From Mesorhizobium muleiense (lineage in GTDB: Bacteria > Pseudomonadota > Alphaproteobacteria > Rhizobiales > Rhizobiaceae), in assembly GCF_900099905.1 (NCBI RefSeq), contig NZ_FNEE01000008.1, positions 62,001-126,000 on the forward strand: DNA of 64,000 nucleotides, in the 5' to 3' direction. Under the pieces are notes generated by a model that was not told the origin of the DNA, did not search any database, and saw only the letters and a program-made list of their open reading frames with translations. Below are positions 25,321 through 34,609 of the stretch, piece after piece; positions within the stretch are counted from its first letter, which is position 1, and the number at the start of each line of letters is the position of its first letter. A program made the position numbers and the translations under genes.

Positions 25321-26262
25321 ATGCTGCCCGACGAGCTTGCCAGTGTGGACTTCGCGGCCTTGCAGACGCTTGTTGCTGTCCAGGACCGCGCCTCGTTTTC
25401 GGACGCCTCCCAGCTTCTCGGCGTCAACCAGTCCACCATAAGCTACGCCATCAAGAGGCTGCGAAAGGCCTTCAACGATCCGCTGTTTGTCCGCCAGGGC
25501 AATTCGATCGTGGCAACCGATAAGGGCGAACAGCTGGCCCAGCAGGCACGCGGCATCCTTGAGCAGATGGCGGCGCTTTCTTCGCCGTCGGGTTTTGACC
25601 CAGCCACCGCCGTGGGAAGCGTGACGGTGTCCTGCAACCATCATGAGCGGATGTTTCTCATTCCGGACTTTCTGCGGCGCGCGCAGAAGGAGGCGCCGCA
25701 GGCGACGATCCACATTTTCGAGTCCGCCGTCGACGGCAAGCAGCAGTTGAAGGAGAACACCTGCGATATCGTGCTTGGCCCGGTCTCGATCCTCGGGGAC
25801 ATCTACTACCGCAGGAAGATGTTTTCGGATCACTATGCGTGCGTCATGGACCCGGCGCACGAGCTCACGCGCGGAGCGCTGACGCTTGAGCGCTATTGCG
25901 CCTCGCGGCATGTCGCGGTCACCCATAACGGGCGCTGGGAGGCTCTCTATTTCGCCGCGCTGCGCGCCAGGGGCATCGAGTTGGAGCCGGACGTCACCGT
26001 CTCCAGCCATGACATACTGGAACGCCTGATACCGGCCTCCGAATTGGTGGCGACGATCCCGTATCGACTGGCGCGTCGCCTTTCGGACAGGCTCGCTTTG
26101 CGACCGTTCCCGATGGACGTCTTCATCCAGGTCGACATGTACTGGACCGAGCGCACGCACCACTCCGGCCTGCACCGCTGGGCCCGCCAGATCCTGGCCG
26201 AGGTCGCCGAGAAGAATCTCGGCGACGGGGACCGCCAACGGCAAGACGAGATGATCGCCTGA
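25321..26262 (+). CDS. LysR-family transcriptional regulator
   Basis: A 313-residue LysR protein, divergent from the P450 operon with a ~100-bp gap. The N-terminal helix-turn-helix (FAALQTLVAVQDRASFSDAS, then NQSTISYAIKRLRKAFNDPL) and the C-terminal effector domain (NHHERMFLIPDFLRRAQKEA) are typical of the NodD/NahR-like branch, often controlling aromatic catabolism. The divergent layout suggests it controls the P450-ferredoxin-reductase operon. Start at 25321 has TAGGAGGA. Confidence 0.9.
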   Translation: MLPDELASVDFAALQTLVAVQDRASFSDASQLLGVNQSTISYAIKRLRKAFNDPLFVRQGNSIVATDKGEQLAQQARGILEQMAALSSPSGFDPATAVGSVTVSCNHHERMFLIPDFLRRAQKEAPQATIHIFESAVDGKQQLKENTCDIVLGPVSILGDIYYRRKMFSDHYACVMDPAHELTRGALTLERYCASRHVAVTHNGRWEALYFAALRARGIELEPDVTVSSHDILERLIPASELVATIPYRLARRLSDRLALRPFPMDVFIQVDMYWTERTHHSGLHRWARQILAEVAEKNLGDGDRQRQDEMIA

Positions 26263-26368
26263 CGGGCGGACAGTAAGCCTGGGCAGATGAAGCCGGTGCC
26301 GCGCAAGCGGAGCGCACTTTGCCAGCCAGACCACGCTGGATGGACGATCCGCCCGGGAGCGACAACAC

Positions 26369-26911
26369 CTAGACCGTGGTCGCTCCGAGCATCACGACCG
26401 AGATCGTCACCGGCTCGGCGAAGGGATTGCGCCAGGCATGGCGCGCGCCCTGCTGCACCACCGTATCGCCCTGTGTCAGTTCGACGGTCTTGCCGTCGTC
26501 AAGCTCGAGGACAAGCCGGCCCTTGACGACGGTGACATAGTCGACCGTCGGCGTCTGGTGCATGCCGGGATTGTCCATCTCGAAGCGTTCGGCGATGCCG
26601 GGCGCGGCCTTCAGGTGCTCCGGACCCGCCAGTCCGGGCTTCCAGTCGGGCGACATCATCACGCTGTCCGGCGGAAAGGTGATCATCCAGAACACCGAAC
26701 CTCCGACCGAAGCGAGCATCGTGCTCTCGCTCGCCATCGGGTCGGCGCCGTCCCGTCTGGCCAGATCCGGCGTCCCGTCGATCTTCCACTGCGGAGACGA
26801 AACCAAACCGGGCGTGTGCTGGAGCGCCATCTCGCGCGGCGAGGAACCGTCGCTGATGAATACCGATTTTCCTGCGGCGTTCTTTCCGGTGACAACGCGG
26901 CGAATGGTCAT
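26369..26911 (-). CDS. Cupin-domain protein
   Basis: A 180-residue protein with a C-terminal cupin barrel: motif 1-like GMHQTPTVDYVTVVKGRLVL and motif 2-like LTQGDTVVQQGARHAWRNP with a terminal His. Only two or three of the usual metal ligands are obvious, so it may be a small-molecule-binding or isomerase-type cupin and not a dioxygenase. The start MTIRRVV (26911) has GGGAGG. A promoter with the regional GATAC palindrome lies 26 bp upstream. Confidence 0.8.
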   Translation of the reverse strand: MTIRRVVTGKNAAGKSVFISDGSSPREMALQHTPGLVSSPQWKIDGTPDLARRDGADPMASESTMLASVGGSVFWMITFPPDSVMMSPDWKPGLAGPEHLKAAPGIAERFEMDNPGMHQTPTVDYVTVVKGRLVLELDDGKTVELTQGDTVVQQGARHAWRNPFAEPVTISVVMLGATTV

Positions 26912-26936
26912 GTCTTGATCCTCCCAGACAACATGG

Positions 26937-26974
26937 ATACTATTCGGTATCAGCATACCCAAACGTATGCAATT
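26937..26974 (-). promoter_or_regulatory. Promoter with palindromic operator (GATAC motif, site 4)
   Basis: Palindrome GATACTATTCGGTATC (26937-26952) with TACCGA as a minus-strand -10, and a weaker ATTGCA at the -35 position 18 bases upstream. A second inverted pair GCATAC/GTATGC (26954-26971) overlaps. It is 26 bp upstream of the cupin start. Confidence 0.65.
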
Positions 26975-28094
26975 ACGGATGGATCACAAAATTCGAAAAC
27001 CCGCCATGGCGCTGGGCGATGCCCGAGATGGCCTCATTGACCTTGCTCATGGGCGTCGCCTGGGTTTCCAGGAGATCGAAGCTGACCTTGCCGATCCCGA
27101 CGAGGTCGGCCATTTCCTGGCCCTCGGATGTCGTCAGCCAAGCCGAACCGATAAGACGCTGGTTGCGGTCCATCATCATGTGCACGTCAATGGGAACCGC
27201 ACCCATCACGGCGCCGATGTCGACGGCGATACCGCCGCGGCGCAGCGCCCTGAGGCCCGCCAGGAAAGGCTCTTGCGGCGTGCCGGGACCGTTGCAGTCG
27301 ATGAAGGCGTCGACCCCCTCGCCATGCTCCGTCCTGGAACGGGCCCATTCGTCGGGCGATCCGTCGTCAAGCGAATGTGTCTCGATGATGCCGGGCGCCA
27401 GCGCTTCGATCTCCTTCAGCAGCTTCCTGTCGCGACCGGTGCCGAGAATCTTCTTGACCCCGAACGACGGGCCGAACACTGCGATCGATATGCCGAGCGT
27501 GCCGGAGATGCCATTGACAAGGATCGTGTCACCGGGACCGACCTGCGCTTTCTTCAGAGCGGAATAGCCGGTGCCCATGTAGCCGAGCCGCGCCGCCTGA
27601 TCGAAGGTCATGTTGTCGGGCAGAGCCACGATCGCCGACGCCGGCGCGGCCATGTACTCGGAAATACCGCCGACCGGGTAGTCCTCGAATGTCTGGAGCG
27701 CTTCATGGCTAAAGCCGAAATAGCCCTGGAAGGCGTAATGGCGGCAGGAGATCGTGTCGCCGCGCCGGCAATGACGGCAAGAGCCGCAGGAGCGCCCCGG
27801 ATTGACGTAGACCCGATCGCCGGGTTTCAGACTGTGGACCTGGCTGCCGACCGCCGCGATCTCGCCGGTCGGGTCGAGGCCGAAAATCGCTGGCAGCGGC
27901 GGCTGCGGCATGTGGGGAAACCAGGTCGGCCACATCGCCAGGATGTTGGCGAGGTTCGGCACGATGCCGCACGATCTGACGCGAACGAGCACGTCCATCG
28001 ACCCAAGCTTCGGAACCGGCACTTCCTCGATCCTCAGCTGACCGCCGATCTCGTGCATGCGCGCGGCCTTCATCGTCTGCGGAATTGCTGTCAC
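26973..28094 (-). CDS. MDR-superfamily dehydrogenase/reductase (paralogue 1)
   Basis: A 373-residue medium-chain dehydrogenase starting at GTG (28094) with GGGAGG. The structural-zinc lobe is present (CGSCRHCRRGDTISC) and the Rossmann fold reads ILVNGISGTLGISIAVFGPS. The catalytic-zinc His-Glu motif (GHE) is replaced by GLDPTGE, so the catalytic site is unlike classical zinc alcohol dehydrogenases. It is a clear paralogue of the gene at 35268-36377 (shared CGxVPNLAN, PAIFGLDP, GDRVYVNP, GYFGF, GSAWLTT). Role in the aromatic pathway is inferred. Confidence 0.85.
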   Translation of the reverse strand: MTAIPQTMKAARMHEIGGQLRIEEVPVPKLGSMDVLVRVRSCGIVPNLANILAMWPTWFPHMPQPPLPAIFGLDPTGEIAAVGSQVHSLKPGDRVYVNPGRSCGSCRHCRRGDTISCRHYAFQGYFGFSHEALQTFEDYPVGGISEYMAAPASAIVALPDNMTFDQAARLGYMGTGYSALKKAQVGPGDTILVNGISGTLGISIAVFGPSFGVKKILGTGRDRKLLKEIEALAPGIIETHSLDDGSPDEWARSRTEHGEGVDAFIDCNGPGTPQEPFLAGLRALRRGGIAVDIGAVMGAVPIDVHMMMDRNQRLIGSAWLTTSEGQEMADLVGIGKVSFDLLETQATPMSKVNEAISGIAQRHGGFSNFVIHP

Positions 28095-28185
28095 GTCGAT
28101 ACCTCCCGTTCGCTCAAACCAGCGCATGCCGAGTTTCTCTCGCGCATGGGCCTCCTCCCGAGGCCAGACCGGTGATCGCATAGAT

Positions 28186-28211
28186 TTTTCGAAATATCAA
28201 CATTTTTTCGT
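28186..28211. promoter_or_regulatory. Paired TTCGAAA/TTCGTAA element (site A)
   Basis: TTCGAAA (28186) and TTCGTAA (28205) in direct orientation, offset 19, with AATATCAACA between. It is in the divergent gap between the MDR gene and the FAH-family gene. Same layout as sites at 22235 and 29225. Confidence 0.55.
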
Positions 28212-28314
28212 AACTTTGTGGGGATGACCAAGGACTCGGCACCACGCCCAGGCAACGGTCAGACCATTGACCTGAGGCCGGGCCACTTGTCGCCTTCTTA
28301 CGATGGGCTTGCCT

Positions 28315-28326
28315 ATTTTCGAAAAT
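28315..28326. promoter_or_regulatory. ATTTTCGAAAAT palindrome before the FAH-family operon
   Basis: Perfect 12-bp palindrome 46 bp upstream of the FAH-family start, matching the site in front of the gntR gene. Confidence 0.5.
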
Positions 28327-28372
28327 CCGGTTTACTCCAAAACGGAAGTGCCTGCTTTTAAGGTACGTCGTA

Positions 28373-29221
28373 ATGGGTGAGCCTTTGAAATTCGCTTCTT
28401 TCGTCGAACGCAACGGTGCCGGCTACGGAATGGTTGACGGTGAAATCATCCTGCGGCTGGATTCTGTTCCCGGCGCGCCGCCAGATCTCAAAGCCTATCT
28501 CGATAGCCGGTTTCCCGACCTCACGCCCGATGAACGCGATCTCGAAGCCTTGCCGCTGGCTGAGGTCAGCCTGCTGCCGCCGATTCCCAACCCAGGCAAG
28601 ATCTTCTGCGTCGCCGCCAACTTCCGCGAGGGTGACAAGCCGGCGCCGCAGTTCCCGCTGCTGTTCATGCGCCACGCGCAAGCACAGACCGGCCATGGAG
28701 GGGCGATCCGGAAGCCGGCGGTTTCCGACAAGCTGGATTTCGAGGGTGAGTTGGCGGTGATCATCGGCCGCCGCGCACACAAGATCGTGCGCGGCGAAGC
28801 AATGGCGTACGTCGCCGGCTATTCATGCTTCAACGAGGGGAGTGTGCGCGACTGGCAGAAGCACTCGAGCCAGTTCACGCCCGGAAAAAACTTCTACCAC
28901 AGCGGCGCGTTTGGTCCCTGGATGGTCTGTACGCGCGAGATTCCGGACCCGGCTCGCCTCCTTCTGGAGAGCCGGGTCAATGGCGTGAGCAGGCAGTCGA
29001 TCGCGATCGACCGGATGATCTTCGATATCCCCTGGCTGATCTCCTACATCTCGACATTCGCCCCGCTCGACCCTGGCGACGTCATCGTTTCAGGCACGCC
29101 ATCAGGCTTCGGCGCAAGCCGCAATCCGCCTGAATTCCTTTTCCCTGGCGACGAGGTCGAGATCGAGATCCAGGGCATTGGAACGCTGCGAAACACCGTG
29201 ATCTCGGATCAGTCGCCCTAA
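28373..29221 (+). CDS. Fumarylacetoacetate hydrolase-family protein
   Basis: A 282-residue FAH-fold enzyme. Metal-binding and catalytic segments read KIFCVAANFREGDKPAPQFP, DFEGELAVIIGRRAHKI, and PGKNFYHSGAFGPWMV, ending GDVIVSGTPSGFGASRNPPE. Members of this family include 2-hydroxypentadienoate hydratases, oxalocrotonate decarboxylases, HpaG isomerase/decarboxylases and acylpyruvases. In this operon (dioxygenase and alpha/beta hydrolase follow) it would process a ring-cleavage product. First gene of a five-gene plus-strand operon. Confidence 0.9.
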   Translation: MGEPLKFASFVERNGAGYGMVDGEIILRLDSVPGAPPDLKAYLDSRFPDLTPDERDLEALPLAEVSLLPPIPNPGKIFCVAANFREGDKPAPQFPLLFMRHAQAQTGHGGAIRKPAVSDKLDFEGELAVIIGRRAHKIVRGEAMAYVAGYSCFNEGSVRDWQKHSSQFTPGKNFYHSGAFGPWMVCTREIPDPARLLLESRVNGVSRQSIAIDRMIFDIPWLISYISTFAPLDPGDVIVSGTPSGFGASRNPPEFLFPGDEVEIEIQGIGTLRNTVISDQSP

Positions 29222-29224
29222 GAT

Positions 29225-29250
29225 TTCGTAATAATATCTTTTTTTCGAAA
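29225..29250. promoter_or_regulatory. Paired TTCGTAA/TTCGAAA element (site C)
   Basis: TTCGTAA (29225) and TTCGAAA (29244), offset 19, three bases after the FAH-family stop and 75 bp before the dioxygenase start. A third copy of this spacing pattern, suggesting a second entry point into the operon. Confidence 0.55.
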
Positions 29251-29325
29251 TTTGTTGCCGTGGAGCCGAGTTTGATCTAAGGAGATCGCCAGGACCACGC
29301 TGCGGCCATAGGAAGGAGACTGGTG

Positions 29326-30300
29326 ATGCACCTGGTGTTTGGGGTCGGTCACATAAAGCTGAATGTCCGTGACGTAGACGCCGTGATCCACGACTCAACG
29401 GAGATTCTCGGCCTGCGGATCACCAAGCAGGCGGCGGGGGAGACATGGCTGAGCTCGAACGGCCGCGAAGCAGAACTCGTGCTTCTCCATTCCGAGGAGA
29501 ATTCCTGCCACACGATCGGGCTCGAAGCGCTGACTGAGGAGGCTGTCGCGGAAGCCGCCTCGCGTGTCGACGGCGCCGGCTGCCGGATCCTCTCGCGCGA
29601 ACCCAGCCTGGCGTGCTGCGATGCCGGCGTCACCTTCGCGACGCCGGACGGTCTGCGCTTCGAGATACACACCCCGGCGCGCGACGACATGTACAATCCG
29701 CGCTACCCGACCAACGGCATCAAGCCGCGGCGGCTCGACCACATCAATCTCATCACGCCCGACCCGGTCGCCACGAGGCAGCAGCTCTCCGAAATCTGCG
29801 GCATGCGGCTCACCGAGCGCATGGTCAACGAGGCTCTGAGCTGGATGCATGGCGGCAACCGCCAGCACCACATTCTGGGTCTGGTGAAGGGTCCGGTCGG
29901 GCTTCACCACTACTCTTTCGAATTCAGCCACTTCAGCGACTATTGCCGGCTTGGCGACATTCTCGACGGGTTCGACCGCCAGGTCCTTTGGGGGCCGGGC
30001 CGCCATCGCCCGGGCGACAACACCTACGCCTATTACCTCGATGCCAGCGGCGCGATGGTCGAGTGCTCCGGCGCCATGCACATGGTCGCCGACGACGCCC
30101 ACTTCGTACCCAACGTCATCACCAATTTGGAGCGCCCGGGAAACGTTCGCCAGATGAATGTCTGGGGTTCTCCCGCCCCCCAGGAATGGCGCGAGCACCA
30201 TTTTCCATTCGCCGGGATCGACGATCCGGAGGGCTCGGCGGCAGACCACACAGGCAAGCAAGGCGAAGCAGTTCGGGGCGCTGCTTCGGATAGGAGATAG
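29326..30300 (+). CDS. Extradiol ring-cleavage dioxygenase of the VOC superfamily
   Basis: A 324-residue two-domain vicinal-oxygen-chelate protein. The second domain holds the three metal ligands of type I extradiol dioxygenases: His in RRLDHINLITP (about residue 139), His in VGLHHYSFEFSHF (about 195) and Glu in AMVECSG (about 246). It would open a catechol-type ring next to the two hydroxyls using Fe(II) or Mn(II). The ATG at 29326 follows AAGGAG. It is separated by three bases from the alpha/beta hydrolase gene. Substrate unknown. Confidence 0.88.
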   Translation: MHLVFGVGHIKLNVRDVDAVIHDSTEILGLRITKQAAGETWLSSNGREAELVLLHSEENSCHTIGLEALTEEAVAEAASRVDGAGCRILSREPSLACCDAGVTFATPDGLRFEIHTPARDDMYNPRYPTNGIKPRRLDHINLITPDPVATRQQLSEICGMRLTERMVNEALSWMHGGNRQHHILGLVKGPVGLHHYSFEFSHFSDYCRLGDILDGFDRQVLWGPGRHRPGDNTYAYYLDASGAMVECSGAMHMVADDAHFVPNVITNLERPGNVRQMNVWGSPAPQEWREHHFPFAGIDDPEGSAADHTGKQGEAVRGAASDRR

Positions 30301-30303
30301 TTT

Positions 30304-31185
30304 ATGCAGGAAAAACTGACGTTCGACTCCGACGGCCTGAAACTGTCGGCGGTTCTGCACATTCCCGACAGCCACCGTCCCGGACAGAAGCTGCCGGCAT
30401 TCATTGTCTGCCACGGCTTCGTCGGTTCCAAGGACGAGTCGCACGCCCAGATCCAGGCGGAGATGATGGAGACGCTCGGCTATGCCGCGCTGCGCTTCGA
30501 TTTCCGCTGCTGCGGCGAGAGCGAGGGCGAGCGCGCTCAGGTGCGCTGCTTCGATCAGGTCGCCGACGCAAAGAACGCGCTGACCTTTCTTGCCAAGCGC
30601 CCCGAGATCGACCCGAAGCGAATCGGCATCACCGGCCACAGCTTCGGCGCCGCGGTTTCGGTCTATACAGCAGGCGTCGACGAGCGGTTCGCCTGCGTCA
30701 TCTCCTCATGCGGCTGGGGTCACGGCGAGCGGAAGTTCCGCGGCCAGCACCCCACGCCGGAGGCCTGGGAGCGCTTCATGGGCCTGCTCGAGAAAGGCCG
30801 CGAGCACAAGCGCGCGACGGGCGAGAGCATGTGGATCTCGCGGTTCGACGCCGTGCCGATCCCGGAAAAATTGCGCAAGAACCTGTCGCCGAAGGCGATC
30901 ATGGAGATCCCGGCCGAGACGGTATGGAGCATGATGAACTTCAGGGCGGAAGACGTGGTTGCCAACATCGCGCCCCGCCCTGCCCTGTTCTTCCACACCG
31001 CCGACGACATCATCACGCCGACCGAGCAATCCCTTCGCCTGTTCGAGAAGGCCGGGCAGCCGGCCGAGCTGATGCTGATCTCGGGCACCGCTCACTTCCC
31101 GCTCGCACCGGAAGACGCGCCGCGCACCAAGATGATGCTCAAGGGCTGGCTCGATAAATTCTTCCCGGCAACGCCGGCAGCTTGA
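30304..31185 (+). CDS. Alpha/beta hydrolase
   Basis: A 293-residue serine hydrolase. The oxyanion-hole region (PAFIVCHGFVGSKDESH), nucleophile elbow GITGHSFGAAV, acid in ALFFHTADDIITP and catalytic His in SGTAHFPLAP are all visible. It resembles dienelactone-hydrolase/BAAT-like peptidase-fold enzymes more than classical meta-cleavage-product hydrolases. Within the operon it could act on a ring-fission product or on a pathway ester. Its stop overlaps the upstream extension of the next gene. Confidence 0.88.
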   Translation: MQEKLTFDSDGLKLSAVLHIPDSHRPGQKLPAFIVCHGFVGSKDESHAQIQAEMMETLGYAALRFDFRCCGESEGERAQVRCFDQVADAKNALTFLAKRPEIDPKRIGITGHSFGAAVSVYTAGVDERFACVISSCGWGHGERKFRGQHPTPEAWERFMGLLEKGREHKRATGESMWISRFDAVPIPEKLRKNLSPKAIMEIPAETVWSMMNFRAEDVVANIAPRPALFFHTADDIITPTEQSLRLFEKAGQPAELMLISGTAHFPLAPEDAPRTKMMLKGWLDKFFPATPAA

Positions 31186-31217
31186 GGTCGATTCGGCCAG
31201 ACCAGGAGACATTCGGC

Positions 31218-32255
31218 ATGCCCGTCGCCCAGGAAAGCAAACTGACCAATTTTGCGACCGCGCTGCTCAATGCTGCCGGCTATACGCCGGACGAGGCGGT
31301 GCAGAGCGCGCGGTTGTTGGTCTGGGCCAATCTGCGTGGCGCGGATTCGCACGGTGTTCTCAGGATCCCGCGCTACATCGAGATGATCGAAACCGCTGTC
31401 GTGCGCTCCGGTCAACAGCCGAAGCTGATCCGGGAATTCGGGGCGACTTGCGTCTTCGACTACGGAAAGGCGCCGGGCGCGGTCGCCATGATGCATGCGG
31501 CAGGCAAAGCCGCCGATCTGGCGGAAGCGTTCGGCATCGGCTGGTGCGGCGCCCGCGCCATATCCCATGCCGGCGCAATCGGTTATTTCACCACCAAATT
31601 GGCCGAACGCGGGCTCATCGGTATCGCCATGACCGCATCGAGGCCGTTCATGAGCTATTTTGGCGCAAAGGGTGAGGCGCTGTCGACCAATCCGCTGTCG
31701 ATCGCCATTCCGCGGCCTGGCGGCGCCGATCCGATCGTGCTCGACATGTCGACTGCCGCCGTCGCGCTCGGCAAGATCATGGCGGCCAAGGATTCAGGCA
31801 AACCGATCCCCCGAGGCTGGGCCATCGATGCCAACGGCGTCGAAACGCAGGATCCGCATGAAGTGGCAGCCATACTGCCGATGGCCGGGCCGAAGGGATC
31901 CGGTCTGTCGCTGATGATTGAAATTCTGTCGAGCGTGCTGGTGGGCAACGCCGTCATCGCGCCGTTCCTGCGCGGCGAGAAGAACGGCGGCTTCAATGGC
32001 CTTGTGCTTGCCATCAATCCGGCGGCCTTCGGCGACAGCTCGTCCTTTCTCGCCTCGGTGGGGAGCCTCGCCGGCGCGATCCATGCGCTCGATCCGGCAG
32101 CCGGCTCCGATGGTGTCAAATTGCCCGGCGAACGCGGCTTCCAGACCGGGCGGGAGCGCACCGCCAACGGCATCCCGCTGGCGAAGGGCACGGCCAAAAA
32201 CCTCGCCGATGCAGCCGTCCGGCTGGGGCTCACGGTGCCGGCCTTCCTGCAGTGA
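31218..32255 (+). CDS. Malate/L-lactate dehydrogenase (Ldh2)-family NAD(P)-dependent oxidoreductase
   Basis: A 345-residue Ldh2/YlbC/ComC-type enzyme. Typical blocks are LLVWANLRGADSHGVLRIPR, FGIGWCGARAISHAGAIGYF, GEALSTNPLSIAIPRPG and MAGPKGSGLSLMIEILSSVL. The family reduces or oxidises 2-keto/2-hydroxy acids and cyclic imino acids. The ATG at 31218 has AGGAGA. In this operon it may interconvert a 2-oxo acid formed after ring cleavage. Confidence 0.9.
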   Translation: MPVAQESKLTNFATALLNAAGYTPDEAVQSARLLVWANLRGADSHGVLRIPRYIEMIETAVVRSGQQPKLIREFGATCVFDYGKAPGAVAMMHAAGKAADLAEAFGIGWCGARAISHAGAIGYFTTKLAERGLIGIAMTASRPFMSYFGAKGEALSTNPLSIAIPRPGGADPIVLDMSTAAVALGKIMAAKDSGKPIPRGWAIDANGVETQDPHEVAAILPMAGPKGSGLSLMIEILSSVLVGNAVIAPFLRGEKNGGFNGLVLAINPAAFGDSSSFLASVGSLAGAIHALDPAAGSDGVKLPGERGFQTGRERTANGIPLAKGTAKNLADAAVRLGLTVPAFLQ

Positions 32256-32319
32256 TGGCAAGTGGCAGCCCGCACCAAGCCAGCCAACAAAGGACCGAAA
32301 CCAGCGGGGGGTCTCACTG

Positions 32320-33891
32320 ATGACGCACGATGAGGCGGACGTCGTGGTGGTCGGGCTCGGCCCGGTCGGCATCACCTTGTGCAATCTTCTTGCAGCAGCA
32401 GGCGTCAGGGTGGAAGGCATAGACGCCGCTGACGACGTCTATGCACTGCCTCGCGCGATCGGCATGGACCACGAGGTGATGCGGATCTTCCAGAACATCG
32501 GCGCGGCCGAGGCCGTGGCCGCAGCGACAGGGCACTATCGCCCGTCGGAATACAGGTCTGCCGACGGAACCCTGTTGCGCCGGTTCGATTCCCCTGCCGA
32601 GCCCTACCCGCTTGCCTGGCCGCCCTATCTGACTTTCCTTCAGCCGGATCTCGAAAGGGCTCTGCGCGCCAATGGCAAGAAGTTCCCCCACCTGACGCTG
32701 CGCACGGCAACGGAACTCGTCGGCCTTGAGAACCCCGATAGACCGATCCTGACCTTGCACGACAAGGCGAGCGGCGAGCGCACAAGGCGCGCGCCCCGCT
32801 ATGTCGTCGGTTGCGACGGCGCGAACAGCTTCACTCGGCGCGGGCTCGGCGTCGCGCTGGAGGACCTCGACTTCGACGAACCCTGGCTCGTGGTGGACAT
32901 GATACTGGAGGATCAGCTCGCGCCATTGCCAGAGACCAACGTCCAGTTCTGCGATCCCGCGCGACCGCACACATATGTGTGCGGGCCTGACCAGCTACGC
33001 CGCTGGGAGTTCATGATCCTGCCGTATGAAGATCCGGCGGAGGTCAACCGCCCGGAACGCATCTGGCAATTGCTTTCGCCCTGGCTTCGGCCGGACCAGG
33101 CCAGGCTGTGGCGCTCGGCGACCTACAACTTCCACGCCCTTGTTGCGGAGCAGTGGCGCGTGGGCAGCGTCTTTCTAGCCGGCGATGCCTGCCACATGAC
33201 CCCGCCTTTTCTCGCGCAGGGAATGGTGCAAGGCATCAAGGATGCAGCCAATCTCGCTTGGAAGCTGGCCCATGCGATCGGCAGCGGATCGGAGCACCTC
33301 CTCGGCACCTACCAGGCCGAGCGCAGACCGTTCATGCGCGAAGTCATCGACATCACCAAGCGGCTTGGACAGTTCATCTGCGAGCGGGATCCGGACAAGG
33401 CTCATGCGCGCGATGCAGAGATGGCCGCGGCCATGCGCACGGGCCAAGGTGTTCAGATCCGGCAGAACCTCTTTCCGCCCATCCGTCATGGACTTGTCGC
33501 CAGCAACATCGATGGCTCTCCGAGCCCTCGCGCCGGTGAGCCATGTCCTCAACCCTGGATTATCGGGCCTTTCGGCCGGAAGCGGCTCGACGATGCGTTG
33601 CCGCCAGGGTTCCAGCTTCTCATCGCTGGCGACATGGACCCTTCGCCCACCCTCCTGGACAAGGCGCGACAAGTGGGCATTGCCGTGCATCGCGTGGCGC
33701 AGGAGAAATCCTGCCCTTCGCTGTTGGTAGAAGAGGACCGCGTTCTCGTCGACTGGCTAACCGCGAAGGGCGCGCGCGCCGCCCTGGTGCGGCCGGACCA
33801 TGTGGTCTTCGGTACGGCCGCGGACACGCGGGGGACCGAGCAGCTCGTGTGTCAACTCCAGATGATGCTGGTGGCGGCACCCGACAAATGA
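32320..33891 (+). CDS. FAD-dependent aromatic monooxygenase (MhpA/PheA type)
   Basis: A 523-residue class A flavoprotein hydroxylase. The FAD site (ADVVVVGLGPVGITLCNLLA), the DG motif (YVVGCDGANSFTRRGLG) and the GD motif (VFLAGDACHMTPPFLAQGMV) are complete, and a thioredoxin-like C-terminal domain follows. Closest by pattern to 3-(3-hydroxyphenyl)propionate hydroxylases, which add an ortho hydroxyl to a phenol and give a catechol for extradiol cleavage. Last gene of the operon; convergent with tetR. Confidence 0.92.
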   Translation: MTHDEADVVVVGLGPVGITLCNLLAAAGVRVEGIDAADDVYALPRAIGMDHEVMRIFQNIGAAEAVAAATGHYRPSEYRSADGTLLRRFDSPAEPYPLAWPPYLTFLQPDLERALRANGKKFPHLTLRTATELVGLENPDRPILTLHDKASGERTRRAPRYVVGCDGANSFTRRGLGVALEDLDFDEPWLVVDMILEDQLAPLPETNVQFCDPARPHTYVCGPDQLRRWEFMILPYEDPAEVNRPERIWQLLSPWLRPDQARLWRSATYNFHALVAEQWRVGSVFLAGDACHMTPPFLAQGMVQGIKDAANLAWKLAHAIGSGSEHLLGTYQAERRPFMREVIDITKRLGQFICERDPDKAHARDAEMAAAMRTGQGVQIRQNLFPPIRHGLVASNIDGSPSPRAGEPCPQPWIIGPFGRKRLDDALPPGFQLLIAGDMDPSPTLLDKARQVGIAVHRVAQEKSCPSLLVEEDRVLVDWLTAKGARAALVRPDHVVFGTAADTRGTEQLVCQLQMMLVAAPDK

Positions 33892-33964
33892 CGTGTGCTT
33901 GCGTCGAGCGCCTGAACGGGCCTCGACTGCGAGCCGGAACTGGCCGGTGCGAATCGGAAGCGCC

Positions 33965-34582
33965 TTATTTGCGGGCTGGCTGCTTCATGTGGCGATAGAG
34001 GTGGGCCAGATGCATTGAGGTGAGTGTCGCCCGCACCATCTCGCCCGGTGAATCGTCCTTCATGAAGCTGGAGAGGCCGCCATAGATGAGTTCCAGAACG
34101 ACGCCGCCCACATAGAGTGGTTCGATATCGGAACCGCCATAGGGAAAAAGCTTTGCCGACAGCAGCTTGCCCAGACCTTCCCACTGGTCCTTGAACAGGC
34201 GCAGATGCCGCTCTTCCAGTGTGTTGTCGCGGCGGGCGATCCGCAACAGGTCGATTGCAAGCGTTCCCCAGCGCTTGTCCTTCGCTCTCTGGTTGGCCCA
34301 ATCGCACATCGCATCGATGATCTTTTTCGGGTCGTCGTAGCCGTCGAGCAGGCCGGTGAGTTCGACCACGTCGCCACCGGCATGGCGCTCGAGCAATTGA
34401 AGGAAGATGTCTTCCTTGTTCTCGAAGTTCGAATAGAAGGCGCCCTTCGAATAGCCGGCTTCTTCCGCGATACGTTCGATGGTGGCGCCGGAGTAACCAT
34501 CGCGAGCCACGACATCGCTCGCCGACAGCAAGAGCTTCTCACGAGTCAGAGCCTGGCTCTGTTCGCGCGTCAGTCGCGCCAT
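33965..34582 (-). CDS. TetR-family transcriptional regulator
   Basis: A 205-residue regulator with the canonical TetR DNA-binding domain at the N-terminus (LLLSASDVVARDGYSGATIE, then RIAEEAGYSKGAFYSNFENK) and a ligand-binding helical C-terminal domain. A 17-bp palindrome GGATACC-CTT-GGTATCC lies 28 bp upstream of the start, suggesting autoregulation. Similar GATAC/GTATC arms occur at four promoters in the region, making this the leading candidate for their repressor. Confidence 0.92.
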   Translation of the reverse strand: MARLTREQSQALTREKLLLSASDVVARDGYSGATIERIAEEAGYSKGAFYSNFENKEDIFLQLLERHAGGDVVELTGLLDGYDDPKKIIDAMCDWANQRAKDKRWGTLAIDLLRIARRDNTLEERHLRLFKDQWEGLGKLLSAKLFPYGGSDIEPLYVGGVVLELIYGGLSSFMKDDSPGEMVRATLTSMHLAHLYRHMKQPARK

Positions 34583-34609
34583 CCGCTATCCTCCAAGCCC
34601 CATTCATTG

